Positions 1-7,801 are shown, counted from the stretch's first letter. The stretch is DNA of 64,000 nucleotides from Pleurocapsa minor GSE-CHR-MK 17-07R (GCA_019359125.1 JAHHHY010000014.1:1-64000); one strand, 5' to 3'. Numbers and translations: made by a program. Notes: generated from the sequence alone by a model not told the origin.

Positions 1-107
1 GGGGGGTGGGCTTCATCTCTCCATCAGGCTTGTTGCCTCAAGGGACTGCCAAGCGCTCACCCCCTGTTCTGCTTGCCGTCTTATTCTACGGCCTTTTCAA
101 GATACAA

Positions 108-144
108 GGGACGGCGGAGCGCAGCGAAGCAGGGTGAGGCTGGC
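108..144 (+). repeat. Dispersed GC-rich repeat, family A copy 1
   Basis: Intergenic copy of a short repeat whose core reads GACGGCGGAGCGCAGCGAAG and continues as CAGGGTGAGGCTGG. Related copies lie at 1631-1660, 6811-6873 and 27620-27677, and an inverted partial copy at 6723-6773. All are between genes. It sits just past the stop of the minus-strand aldo/keto reductase. Nothing else is visible in 1-146. Confidence 0.7.
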
Positions 145-146
145 TA

Positions 147-1181
147 TCAGTACAGCGTCGTGGCGGTGGGATTGCGCTCGGCGAAACCGCGCTGGTGCCA
201 GTAGGGATAAATCGTATCCGTCTGCGTGACCGCATCCAGCCGGGCGACCTGCTCGGCTGACAGGCTCCAGCCTGCTGCGCCCAGATTGTCTTTCAACTGC
301 GCCTCGGTGCGCGCGCCAATAATCACGCTGGCGACGGTCGGGCGCTGGAGCAGCCAGTTCAGCGATACCTGCGAGACGGTTTTGCCGGTTTCCGCGCTGA
401 TCGCGTCCAGCACATCGACCACGTTATACAGCCATTCATCGGCGATGGCGGGGCCTTCACCCGCGCCCTGGGCGACGCGCGTGCCTTCGGGCATCGGCGC
501 CTGACGGCGATACTTGCCGCTCAGCCGGCCCTGTGACAGCGGCCCCCACACAATCGTGCTGACATTCTGGTCGAGCGCCAGCGGCATCAAATCCCACTCG
601 TATTCGCGCCGCAGCAGCGAGTAATGCGCCTGGTGCGCCATCACGCGCGGCCAGCCATAACGGTCGGCGGCGGCCTGCGTCTTCATGATGTGCCAGCCGG
701 AGTAATTCGAGACGGCCAGATAGCGCACTTTGCCCTGCTGAATCATGGTTTCGATGGCGCGCAGGGTTTCCTCGACGCTGGTTTTGGCATCGAAGCCGTG
801 CAGCGTGTACACGTCCACGTAGTCGGTGCCGAGGCGGCGCAGGCTGGCGTCGATCGACTTCATCAGGTGGAAGCGCGAATGGCCGACGTCGTTGGGTTCT
901 TTGCTCATCCTGAAGGTGGCTTTGGTGGCCAGCAGCACCTGGTCGCGGCGGCCTTTGATCGCCTGGCCGAGGATTTCCTCGCTTAGCCCGTGCGAGTATA
1001 CGTCGGCGGTGTCGAACATGGTCAGGCCGGCCTCCAGACAAATATCGACCATACGCGTGGCCTCGGCCACATCGCTGCTGCCCCATTTCCTGAAAAATGG
1101 GTGCTTGCCGCCGAAGGTGGCCGTGCCAAAGCTGAGCACGGGGATACTGAAGCCAGAGCTGCCGAGCAGTCGATGTTCCAT
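147..1181 (-). CDS. Aldo/keto reductase
   Basis: This 344-residue protein is an NADPH-dependent aldo/keto reductase of the TIM-barrel superfamily, acting on an unidentified carbonyl substrate in the cytoplasm. The catalytic tetrad can be read: Asp57 and Tyr62 (FDTADVYSHG), Lys87 (LLATKATF) and His128 (YTLHGFD). The C-terminal NADPH-binding region is present (QRPTVASVIIGARTEAQL). Length and motif spacing fit the AKR family that includes the voltage-gated potassium-channel beta-like and YajO-like enzymes. It is a single gene on the minus strand with no close partner. The start is at 1181, with an AGGACA-type ribosome site upstream. Confidence 0.9.
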   Translation of the reverse strand: MEHRLLGSSGFSIPVLSFGTATFGGKHPFFRKWGSSDVAEATRMVDICLEAGLTMFDTADVYSHGLSEEILGQAIKGRRDQVLLATKATFRMSKEPNDVGHSRFHLMKSIDASLRRLGTDYVDVYTLHGFDAKTSVEETLRAIETMIQQGKVRYLAVSNYSGWHIMKTQAAADRYGWPRVMAHQAHYSLLRREYEWDLMPLALDQNVSTIVWGPLSQGRLSGKYRRQAPMPEGTRVAQGAGEGPAIADEWLYNVVDVLDAISAETGKTVSQVSLNWLLQRPTVASVIIGARTEAQLKDNLGAAGWSLSAEQVARLDAVTQTDTIYPYWHQRGFAERNPTATTLY

Positions 1182-1292
1182 GGGGGGTGTCCTGTTCAGG
1201 TGACCAGTCGTGTATGCGGCAGACTATACCGCAGGTGGGGCGGTGTGGGGGAGTGTGGTCAGGCGCGGCGGGAAACGCGCTTTTTGCTGATC

Positions 1293-1529
1293 CTAGGGAT
1301 CGCGGTCTTCTAATTCGCCCTGCGGTGGGCGTTCGATAGGATCATCGGCGAGGCTGCCATAGGTGCGCTCGATAAAGCCAGGCGGCCAGCCCGGTGCTTT
1401 GGGAAGCTGCGCAACATATTCGCGATCAAGCGCGCGCGTCAGCTTCTCGATGAGGCGCACTTTGTCGCCAGGCGAAAGCCGCTCCGCCAGCATTTCAATC
1501 TGTTCATACTGCGTTGCAGGGGGATTCAT
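1293..1529 (-). CDS. Small antitoxin-like protein (orphan)
   Basis: A 78-residue protein with the central pattern RLSPGDKVRLIEKLTRAL. This resembles the short 'LSP-x-x-K-x-x-LI-x-x-L' segment of addiction-module-like proteins common in Chloroflexota and Cyanobacteria. The rest is acidic and Pro-rich. The start at 1529 is well supported by a near-perfect Shine-Dalgarno sequence, AAAAGGAGGTGA, at 1534-1545. No toxin-like ORF (PIN, RelE, MazF) is adjacent, so if it is an antitoxin relative it is an orphan. The function is not established; the antitoxin link rests on a short motif only. Confidence 0.6.
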   Translation of the reverse strand: MNPPATQYEQIEMLAERLSPGDKVRLIEKLTRALDREYVAQLPKAPGWPPGFIERTYGSLADDPIERPPQGELEDRDP

Positions 1530-1533
1530 TCTG

Positions 1534-1545
1534 TCACCTCCTTTT
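1534..1545 (-). promoter_or_regulatory. Strong ribosome binding site of the 78-aa gene
   Basis: Read on the minus strand the bases are AAAAGGAGGTGA, almost fully complementary to the 16S 3' end, placed about 6 bases before the ATG at 1529. It is much stronger than most sites in the window and fixes the start of this small gene. Confidence 0.75.
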
Positions 1546-1630
1546 ACTGATGAACGTGACCGTTTCGGGCTTGCTAACCCTCGAATGAGGCAATTTTATC
1601 ACAGGATTGGCCTTCAGATGCCATGCCGAA

Positions 1631-1660
1631 GCGGAGCGCAGCGACGCAGGGAGAGGTTGG
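1631..1660 (+). repeat. Dispersed GC-rich repeat, family A copy 2
   Basis: Contains GCAGCGACGCAGGGAGAGG, the core shared with 6811-6873. It lies in the divergent spacer between the 78-aa gene and the PPOX-family gene. Confidence 0.65.
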
Positions 1661-1765
1661 CCCCGCTCCCCCGCCTGACCCACCCTCAGTCGCGCCAGGT
1701 GGACGATTCGCGTCTGGCCCGCGCATCGTATGCTGGGGGCATTGTTCGCAAGCAGGAGTAACGCG

Positions 1766-2260
1766 ATGAGCACCAGCCGTGCCGAAGCGCTGAAGACCAT
1801 CAACCGCATCATTGGCAACATCAAGATTGGCATGCTGACCACCGTGGGGGCAGACGGCCACATGCACAGCCGCCCGATGGACACGCATGAGCAGGAATAC
1901 GACGGCGACCTGTGGTTCTTCTCAGAGGCCACGTCGCGCAAGGTGGACGAGATTCGCGCCAACAGCAAGGTCAGCGTGACCTATGCCTCCGGCAACAGCT
2001 ATGTCTCGCTGGCCGGGACCGCCTCGCTGGTGACGGACGTGGCCAAGAAGCGCGCGCTGTGGAAAGACGACCTGAAGGCATGGTTTGAGAACGGGCCCGA
2101 CGACCCGAATGTGCTGTTGATTCGCATCAGCAGCGAATCGGCGGAATACTGGGACGGCCCGCCGGGCGGCAAGATTGGCTCGGCGGTGGCGGCCATCACC
2201 GTCATGCTGACCGGCAACGAAGACGCCTACGGCACGAACGAGCGCGTGTCGCTGAAGTAG
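1766..2260 (+). CDS. PPOX-family FMN-binding protein (general stress protein 26 type)
   Basis: The 164-residue protein matches the pyridoxamine 5'-phosphate oxidase-like split-barrel family of general stress proteins. Evidence is the N-terminal segment GMLTTVGADGHMHSRPM, the WFFSEATSRK segment and the SYVSLAGTA strand. Such proteins bind FMN or F420 as dimers and reduce or oxidise small molecules; the substrate here is unknown. The start at 1766 is preferred over an in-frame ATG at 1730 because CAGGAG lies 8 bases upstream. A terminator follows, so it appears to be a single-gene unit. Confidence 0.85.
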   Translation: MSTSRAEALKTINRIIGNIKIGMLTTVGADGHMHSRPMDTHEQEYDGDLWFFSEATSRKVDEIRANSKVSVTYASGNSYVSLAGTASLVTDVAKKRALWKDDLKAWFENGPDDPNVLLIRISSESAEYWDGPPGGKIGSAVAAITVMLTGNEDAYGTNERVSLK

Positions 2261-2292
2261 CGCCCGCCGCGCCGACAACGCCATAGATGAAG

Positions 2293-2336
2293 ACCGCCGC
2301 CCTGGATGCTACATTGTCCGGGGCGGTGGTTTTTTG
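2293..2336 (+). terminator. Rho-independent terminator after the PPOX-family gene
   Basis: ACCGCCGCCC at 2293-2302 pairs with GGGCGGTGGT at 2321-2330 (one G.U pair), followed by a run of T to 2335. It marks the end of the GC-rich chromosomal block; the sequence turns AT-rich immediately after. Confidence 0.85.
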
Positions 2337-2340
2337 TGTG

Positions 2341-2587
2341 TATCATGTGCACTTAAGTTAAGTACAGAAGTATCCGTATAAATTTACAAGGAACTAAGTA
2401 ATGCTCCAAGTCAAATAAGATGACATTGAAAGAAGTCAATTGTTGACTTCTTTACATAGTAATTAAATGTATGGTCAGAAACGACTCGATTTATATACTT
2501 GCATAGAACAAATTTAGTGTGTATTCTTTAAGCACGCTCCAGTTATAAGCAACGACAGTCATGAGTCAAACTTCAAGGAAACTACTA
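2341..2587 (+). promoter_or_regulatory. AT-rich leader/promoter region of the PARIS-like module
   Basis: About 250 bases without a gene, markedly AT-rich compared with the DNA on its left. It holds the inverted repeat at 2429-2453 and a good -10-like TATACT at 2494-2499 without a clear -35. An in-frame ATG at 2561 lacks a ribosome site; the ATG at 2588 has AAGGAA at 2575-2580. No tRNA, integrase fragment or other gene is visible. Confidence 0.5.
2429..2453. promoter_or_regulatory. Perfect inverted repeat, candidate operator or hairpin
   Basis: AAAGAAGTCAA at 2429-2439 and TTGACTTCTTT at 2443-2453 are exact reverse complements separated by TTG. The right arm contains TTGACT, a -35-like hexamer, so a dimeric regulator bound here could block transcription. 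A transcript hairpin is the alternative reading. It is 135 bases upstream of the ATPase gene and is the only regulatory-looking element of the island. Confidence 0.5.
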
Positions 2588-4018
2588 ATGACATACCAAA
2601 TCAAAGAATTTCAAATCGTTGGGCTTCATGGAAATAAAACGTTTAGCATTCCAATCCATCAGAATAAACTAGTGCTGGTGGGCGAGAATGGGACTGGAAA
2701 AACCACTGTAGCTAACATTATTTGCGCTTGCTTGACCCAATCATGGGACAAACTAGAGAAGTATGATTTTGATTATATAAGTTTTAATGTTGACCACTAC
2801 TACGTTCGAATTCCAAAGGAAATGGCACAATTCGGTTCACAAAGTCGACTATTTGATGAAATAGAAGAGCGCCTTTTGAGAAAAGTACCTAGCAGAGTAT
2901 TATCACAGTTAAGAATGTCAATTTACCGGGAGCCTGAGACTAAATATACTTCAATTTCATATGAGGTAGAGAGGATTGCGCGAAACTACGATGTTCCAAC
3001 GGCTTTAATTGCAAAGTATGTGGAGGAATTTTCCGTACAAATATCCAATAACACGCCACGAACTGGACCAAAGGCTCCAAAACTACGAAAATTTCCCAAA
3101 GTGCTTGATGAAGTAAATGTACTTTATCTACCAACATATAGACGCATAGAGAGTGAGCTCGAGACTATTCTTTCCAGGAAGAACCCGTTTGAAATGCAAA
3201 AACGTGATCCTAGAGAAGCTCGAGTAAATTATGACTCTCATTTTCTTGAGTTAGTTGAATTTGGAATGGATGATGTTTACTTATTGATTCAACGAAAGAT
3301 TCAGCTACTTAAGGACGAATGGAGAAAAGAACTTAATAACCTCACGGGAACGTACTTTCAACAAGTGATACGAAGAGGATACGGTAGAGTACAGACACAA
3401 AAGTTGAGAAATCTAGATGCTAAGGAAATAAGTGATTTATTCAGCAGGATAGGTGAAAATATTCTGTCAGAGGATGATAGAAAGGCACTGCGCGATTTAT
3501 TGCACAAAATTGACCGCAAAGGGCGTTTGGACGAAAAAGACAAAGTCGTCGCGCACTTCTTAACAAAATTATTAGAGATCTACAGGCGTCAGAAAAACAG
3601 TGTTAAGGCTATTGAGGAATTTTTCGAAGTCTGCAACCAATACTTGTTAGGAAAGAAACTAGTCTATGAGAGCTCAAAATTTGAATTTTGTATTAGTTTG
3701 ACACACAATGATGAAGAGGATGCATCTACTCAAATAAGACCTGAAACATTGAATCTCATGCAGTTATCGTCTGGTGAAAAACAGATTGTGTCGCTATTTG
3801 CGCACTTATATCTTTCGGATTCCAGTGGATATTTTGTAATAATTGATGAGCCAGAGTTATCACTTTCAGTCGAGTGGCAGCGAAGATTCCTCCCTGATAT
3901 TTTGAACTGTGGTAAATGCTTTGGTTTAATCGCTGTTACTCACTCACCTTTTGTCTTTGATAATGAGCTAGACGAATTCGCGCACTCATTAAGTGAGTAT
4001 TTGGTGCTTGACAAATGA
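2588..4018 (+). CDS. PARIS-like AAA/ABC-type ATPase (AriA-like)
   Basis: A 476-residue ATPase with the split ABC/SMC-type layout of overcoming-lysogenisation-like and PARIS AriA proteins. Residues 32-40 are the Walker A motif (GENGTGKTT), 393-399 an ABC-signature-like LSSGEKQ, 416-422 the Walker B FVIIDEP, and 451-455 the switch His in VTHSP. The middle, about 100-380, is helical and charged, as expected for an arm or coiled coil. The stop overlaps the start of the DUF4435 gene by ATGA, so the two are translationally coupled. In known PARIS, AriA assembles into a scaffold that holds AriB until a phage anti-restriction protein triggers release. Codon use is AT-rich, unlike all flanking genes, pointing to horizontal acquisition. 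Other AAA+DUF4435 defence pairs cannot be excluded. Confidence 0.8.
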   Translation: MTYQIKEFQIVGLHGNKTFSIPIHQNKLVLVGENGTGKTTVANIICACLTQSWDKLEKYDFDYISFNVDHYYVRIPKEMAQFGSQSRLFDEIEERLLRKVPSRVLSQLRMSIYREPETKYTSISYEVERIARNYDVPTALIAKYVEEFSVQISNNTPRTGPKAPKLRKFPKVLDEVNVLYLPTYRRIESELETILSRKNPFEMQKRDPREARVNYDSHFLELVEFGMDDVYLLIQRKIQLLKDEWRKELNNLTGTYFQQVIRRGYGRVQTQKLRNLDAKEISDLFSRIGENILSEDDRKALRDLLHKIDRKGRLDEKDKVVAHFLTKLLEIYRRQKNSVKAIEEFFEVCNQYLLGKKLVYESSKFEFCISLTHNDEEDASTQIRPETLNLMQLSSGEKQIVSLFAHLYLSDSSGYFVIIDEPELSLSVEWQRRFLPDILNCGKCFGLIAVTHSPFVFDNELDEFAHSLSEYLVLDK

Positions 4019-4962
4019 AGTTTATTGATAGACTGCGCTTAGAACGAGAAACAAGTGGTACAACATTTCTCAGGTTTCTCAAAAACCAAAAGACTAATAG
4101 TATTCATCTGTTTTTTGAAGGAGATTCTGATTCATCTTTTTATCTGCCGCATATCAAGCGTCGATACTCAGGTGGTGAAGTGTATTGCTATTCATGTGGC
4201 GGGAAAACATCGGTTTATGATGTTCAAAGGAAATTAGCTTCTCATTCGCTTACCAAACCTCAAGCTATGCATTCTGTAGATTGGATGTGTTTTGTGGATA
4301 AGGATTTGAGCGACTTTCTTCCCGAGCGTTTTCCTTCAAACGACACAGTTTATGTGACTGATTATTACTCAATTGAAAACTATCTGGTGAATTCTGAAAT
4401 ATTCACGACACTTCTCATCGATTGTTTTGTTGTTAAAAGGGGTGTATTTGACAATCATGATATAATCGTTGAAAAGTTTGAATCAGAACTTTCAAAATTT
4501 CACGGGCACTTAGCTCGGATTATGGCATGGTCTTTGTACATGCAGAGAAATGGTCATCGAGTCGACCACGATTCAATTAAGCTAGATCAGATATTTGAGT
4601 TTGACGAAAATATGACCTTGGTGATGATCCTCAATGATAGCGAAAAACTTGTCACTTACTTGGATACTAAATGCTCTTTAGCTACACCAAGCGAGTATTT
4701 CGGTGTTGAGCCCAGTATTCTCATAGAGTTTAAGAAAAAGGAACCAAAGACATTCACTCGCGGAAAGTTCGAAATATGGTTCCTTATGAACTTTCTAAAG
4801 CATCTCAAACAACAACTTGATCAAATACCGGAACTCGAAGTTCGCTATACGGAGCCATTGCTTTCGAAAAGAGACATTGTGCGCTTTTTAGGTCCTAGGC
4901 TACTGTTTTGTCCTGCAAGCCTCGAATTGTTCCTTGTTAGGAACTTGAGTCTAGAAGCCTGA
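4015..4962 (+). CDS. DUF4435/TOPRIM-like effector (AriB-like)
   Basis: This 315-residue protein shows the DUF4435 pattern: HLFFEGDSDSSFY (Glu35) as the first acidic TOPRIM-type motif, CFVDKDLSD (Asp95, Asp97) as the second, and the hallmark YYSIENYLV at about 117-125. In PARIS, AriB is the toxic TOPRIM nuclease that, once freed from AriA, cuts tRNA and stops phage growth. That activity is family knowledge, not shown here. The gene overlaps the ATPase gene by four bases, as in described ariAB operons, and the sizes (476 and 315 aa) fit. It is as AT-rich as its partner. Substrate and trigger in this host are unknown. Confidence 0.8.
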   Translation: MKFIDRLRLERETSGTTFLRFLKNQKTNSIHLFFEGDSDSSFYLPHIKRRYSGGEVYCYSCGGKTSVYDVQRKLASHSLTKPQAMHSVDWMCFVDKDLSDFLPERFPSNDTVYVTDYYSIENYLVNSEIFTTLLIDCFVVKRGVFDNHDIIVEKFESELSKFHGHLARIMAWSLYMQRNGHRVDHDSIKLDQIFEFDENMTLVMILNDSEKLVTYLDTKCSLATPSEYFGVEPSILIEFKKKEPKTFTRGKFEIWFLMNFLKHLKQQLDQIPELEVRYTEPLLSKRDIVRFLGPRLLFCPASLELFLVRNLSLEA

Positions 4963-5137
4963 GTGTTGCTTAAATTCGTCTCGCAGTACTGAGCAAAACA
5001 GCACCAGTCTCTGGATTCCGTAGCGCTGGCATACGTCCGCGAGGGCGCGCTGGTCGATTTGCGGTATATTTGGTCTGTAACGCAGGATGCATGCTCACCC
5101 CTCCTGAGCATGATTATGCCATGTTTCTCAGAAGATA

Positions 5138-5162
5138 GCGGGTTCGAAGCCCGTTGGCCCCG
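5138..5162 (+). pseudogene. tRNA 3'-end-like fragment 1 (T-arm plus acceptor strand)
   Basis: GCGGG-TTCGAAG-CCCGT forms a complete 5-bp T-arm with the TTCGA loop, followed by a 7-base acceptor-like TGGCCCC and G as discriminator. No matching GGGGCCA acceptor strand, D-arm or anticodon arm is found in the preceding 150 bases, so it is not a whole tRNA. It could be an attachment-site remnant of the AT-rich island or a decayed tRNA. Confidence 0.45.
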
Positions 5163-5185
5163 ATATATCTCCATAACCCTGTATC

Positions 5186-5210
5186 GAAGGTTCGAATCCA
5201 GTCCTCCCTG
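5186..5210 (+). pseudogene. tRNA 3'-end-like fragment 2
   Basis: GAAGG-TTCGAAT-CCAGT followed by CCTCCCT and G has the spacing of a tRNA T-arm and acceptor strand 48 bases after fragment 1. Only two or three of the five T-stem pairs remain. The segment TCGAAGGTTCGAATCC is typical of tRNA-Tyr/Ser/Leu 3' halves. It ends three bases before the stop codon of the minus-strand FAD oxidase. Confidence 0.35.
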
Positions 5211-5213
5211 CGA

Positions 5214-6596
5214 TTATTCCCCCGGAAACAGCTTGCCCGGATTTAATATCCCGTGCGGGTCCAGCGCCTGCTTCACCGTGCGCATCACGTCCAGCGCGTC
5301 GCCATGCTCGGCGGGCATAAATTCCGCCTTGCCCAGGCCCACGCCGTGCTCGCCGGTGGCCGTGCCACCCAGCGCCAGTGCCTTGTGCACGATGCGCCGG
5401 TTCAGCGTCATGCGGTGGGCAAATTCGGCCTCGTCGGCATACGGAAACTCGACGTGAATATTGCCGTCGCCCGCGTGGCCGATCATGTAGGCGGTCACGC
5501 CCGTCTCGCGCTTGATGTCCTCCACGAAGCCGATCAGCTCCGGGTACGCGCTGATGGGCACGGCCACGTCCATGATGAAAAAGTGCATGCCCGGATGGCT
5601 GCGCACCATGATCTCGTATGAATGATGGCGCGCATGCCACAGCTTTTTGCGCTCGGCTGCGTCGGTGGTGGCGCGAAAGGCGACCGCCCCCAGCTCGGTG
5701 CAGATGTCGCGCACGGCCGCCACGCCCGCCTCCAGCGCGTCGCGCCCCGCCGCGTGAAACTCCATGAACAGCGTCGGCTTGTCGGGCAGGTCGACGCCCT
5801 CGGTCTCGCGCAGCATGCGGCAGTGCGCGGCATCCACCAGCTCCAGCGCCGCCGGGTCCAGCCCGCCCCCGCGCACCGCGACGACTGTCTCGACCGCCGC
5901 CTCCACGGTATCAAACGACGCCACGACCGCGCTCATGTGGGCGGGCACGGGGACCAGCTTCAGCGTCGCCTCGGTGATGATGCCCAGCGTGCCCTCGCTG
6001 CCCACGATCAGTTGCAGCAGGTTATAGCCGCTGCTCTGCTTGACCGAGCGCGACCCCACGCGGATCAGCCGGCCGTCGGCCAGCGCCACCTGCATCGCCA
6101 GCACATTGTCTTTGGTCGCGCCATATTTCACGGTGCGGATGCCCGCCGCGTTGTTGGCCAGCATGCCGCCCACGGTCGCGTTGGCCCCCGGGTCGGGCGG
6201 GAAAAACAGGCCGGTGCGAGCCAACTGCGCGTTCAGGTCTTTGTGGCCGATGCCCGGCTGCACCGTCACCTGAAAGTCGTCGGCATGCACCTCGACAATC
6301 CGGTTCATGCGCTCCAGCGACAGCAGGATGCCCCCGTGCAGCGGGATGGCCGCGCCCTCCAGGCCGGTCCCCACGCCCCACGCCGTCACCGGGATATGGG
6401 CGTCATTGGCCAGCTTCAGCGTCGCGGCGATGCCCTCGGCCGTCTGCGCGAACACCACGACTTCGGCGTCGTGCGCCTCGTGGTGCGACTGGTCGCGGGC
6501 GTGCAGCTCGATGTCCGCGCGCGCCGTGCTTACGTTGTCCGCGCCGTGAATCTCGCGCAGGCGGGCCAGAATGTCAGGGGTGAGTGCGTTGAACAT
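5214..6596 (-). CDS. FAD-linked oxidase (GlcD / D-lactate dehydrogenase type)
   Basis: A 460-residue flavoprotein of the vanillyl-alcohol-oxidase fold, oxidising a 2-hydroxy acid such as glycolate or D-lactate and passing electrons to a carrier or quinone. The N-terminal FAD_binding_4 domain includes VTAWGVGTGLEGAA and PDPGANATVGGMLANNAAG. The C-terminal FAD-oxidase_C domain includes GHAGDGNIHVEF and TGEHGVGLGKAEF, ending in the usual NPGKLFPGE. The frame is open to 7094, but similarity begins at MFNALTPDILARL, so the ATG at 6596 is used; the upstream part overlaps an intergenic repeat. No glcE/glcF partners are adjacent, favouring a single-subunit dehydrogenase. Confidence 0.92.
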   Translation of the reverse strand: MFNALTPDILARLREIHGADNVSTARADIELHARDQSHHEAHDAEVVVFAQTAEGIAATLKLANDAHIPVTAWGVGTGLEGAAIPLHGGILLSLERMNRIVEVHADDFQVTVQPGIGHKDLNAQLARTGLFFPPDPGANATVGGMLANNAAGIRTVKYGATKDNVLAMQVALADGRLIRVGSRSVKQSSGYNLLQLIVGSEGTLGIITEATLKLVPVPAHMSAVVASFDTVEAAVETVVAVRGGGLDPAALELVDAAHCRMLRETEGVDLPDKPTLFMEFHAAGRDALEAGVAAVRDICTELGAVAFRATTDAAERKKLWHARHHSYEIMVRSHPGMHFFIMDVAVPISAYPELIGFVEDIKRETGVTAYMIGHAGDGNIHVEFPYADEAEFAHRMTLNRRIVHKALALGGTATGEHGVGLGKAEFMPAEHGDALDVMRTVKQALDPHGILNPGKLFPGE

Positions 6597-6652
6597 GGGT
6601 GTCGCTTTCGTTTGGTTGTTAAGCCTCTGTAACGGAAAATCCCTGGAGCGTT

Positions 6653-6679
6653 GTAGGGGCCGACCTGCGTGTCGGCCCT
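6653..6679 (+). repeat. Dispersed palindromic repeat, family B copy 1
   Basis: GTAGGGGCCGAC-CTGCGT-GTCGGCCC forms a hairpin and matches the element at 46560-46584 apart from a compensated change (GGCCGAC/GTCGGCC against GGCGGAC/GTCCGCC). Paired changes suggest the fold is kept. Confidence 0.65.
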
Positions 6680-6722
6680 GGAAATACCGGTGGTTGAAGC
6701 TGGGGCTGGTGTTTGCCTGCTT

Positions 6723-6773
6723 CCAACCTCTCCCCTCGTTCCCCTCTCCACTGCGTGGAAGAGGGGATGCCTC
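6723..6773 (-). repeat. Family A repeat, inverted partial copy
   Basis: Read on the minus strand it contains CCACGCAGTGGAGAGGGG followed by GGAGAGGTTGG, matching the plus-strand copy at 6811-6873. The two face each other across about 40 bases, so the transcript could fold. Confidence 0.55.
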
Positions 6774-6810
6774 ACAGCGATCTTTCGACCCGCGGCGTCT
6801 GCTTTTGTCC

Positions 6811-6873
6811 CTCTCTACGCAGTGGAGAGGGACGGCGGAGCACAGCGACGCAGGGAGAGGTTGGGGTGAGGCT
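6811..6873 (+). repeat. Dispersed GC-rich repeat, family A copy 3 (longest)
   Basis: The fullest copy: CTACGCAGTGGAGAGGG, then ACGGCGGAGCACAGCGACGC, then AGGGAGAGGTTGGGGTGAGG. It ends four bases before the stop codon of the minus-strand gene at 6878. Confidence 0.7.
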
Positions 6874-6877
6874 GCAT

Positions 6878-7801
6878 CTACCCAAACAACCCGCGCCGCT
6901 TCGGCTTCTCGCGCTGCGGATGCGTGAGCGTGGTCATGCCGCCGCCGGTCGCGTCCCACACCGGGCGCAGGTCGGCCAGCAGGGTATACAGGTCCTTGTG
7001 GTCCAGCCTGCGGGCGGCCATCTCGATCCATCCGCCGTGCGCGCGCAGGACGCGCTGGCTCTCGTCGGTCGTCAGCTCGGCGTCGAATTTCCACTTCTTC
7101 ACGGTATAGAAGAAGTATATCGGGAACATGGCCGCGGTGGACGCCGACACGCCGCGCACGTTATAGCCCCACAGGTCGATGCCCTGGGCGGCGGCCATTT
7201 CGGCGGTCAGCACGACGGCCTTGGTGCACAGCACCTGCCGCGCAAACGCGCTTAGCCTGCTTGACCGATCGGCCTCCACCGCGCCGGCGATATGCCCCTG
7301 CGGGCGAATCTCGCCGTCATCGATCATACGGCGCACGCTGGCCGTCGCTGCATCGATGTGCGCGGGCGAGTCGAATACGGCGCCGGCCGCAAAGCCCAGC
7401 GCATGGCCGATCACGCTGCTGGTATAGTCGGCCGACGCCAGCAGTTGTAAGAGGTTATTGATGTCTTCGGCGGTCGCGGCGGCATTTTCTGCCCAGACGG
7501 CGGCGTCCACATGCGCCCGAACCAGGCTGAGCCCGTGCAGCAGGCCGAGCGCGTTCAGGCCCTGTTCGTGCGCTGTAAGGTGCGCCCACATCCCCGGACG
7601 GGCGGCCAGCAGCCAGTCGGCGCTCTCGTGCGGCGGCTGGTCGGTCAGCCAGGCCAGCTGCGCGGCAGCCAGCACGCGTGACAAGTCCGGCGCGGCGGTA
7701 TCGGCGGGCAGGGCGGCCAGCGCGGCGTATGCGTCATGGGTCGGGTCAAACGGGGTTGCCTGTTCGCGCCGCGAAAACAGGCCGCTGGTTCCCACAATCA
7801 T
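6878..7801 (-). CDS. Conserved hypothetical protein, helical
   Basis: A 307-residue, Ala-rich, mostly helical protein that I cannot assign. No signal peptide or clear membrane segment is seen. The segment around 215-245 (GIDLWGYNVRGVSASTAA, then MFPIYFFYTVKKWKFDAE) is aromatic-rich and faintly recalls the helical-toroid fold of alginate-lyase-like proteins, but catalytic Asn/His/Tyr residues are not clearly present. The C-terminus is basic (KPKRRGLFG). It is on the same strand as the FAD oxidase, 281 bases upstream of that gene across repeats, so it is not clearly in an operon with it. Divergent from the 7895 gene. Confidence 0.6.
   Translation of the reverse strand: MIVGTSGLFSRREQATPFDPTHDAYAALAALPADTAAPDLSRVLAAAQLAWLTDQPPHESADWLLAARPGMWAHLTAHEQGLNALGLLHGLSLVRAHVDAAVWAENAAATAEDINNLLQLLASADYTSSVIGHALGFAAGAVFDSPAHIDAATASVRRMIDDGEIRPQGHIAGAVEADRSSRLSAFARQVLCTKAVVLTAEMAAAQGIDLWGYNVRGVSASTAAMFPIYFFYTVKKWKFDAELTTDESQRVLRAHGGWIEMAARRLDHKDLYTLLADLRPVWDATGGGMTTLTHPQREKPKRRGLFG

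Noticed and set aside
5090..5162. Possible complete tRNA ending at 5162
   Set aside because: No 5' acceptor strand GGGGCCA, no D-arm and no anticodon stem could be fitted upstream.
5128..5640. Minus-strand ORF ending in GRTGFEPS...GPTGFEPAIF
   Set aside because: The GFEP ending is the usual false translation of tRNA T-arms read backwards; the rest is a shadow of the FAD oxidase.
6597..7094. N-terminal extension of the FAD oxidase frame
   Set aside because: It runs through intergenic repeats and into the next gene's antisense; family similarity begins at the ATG at 6596.
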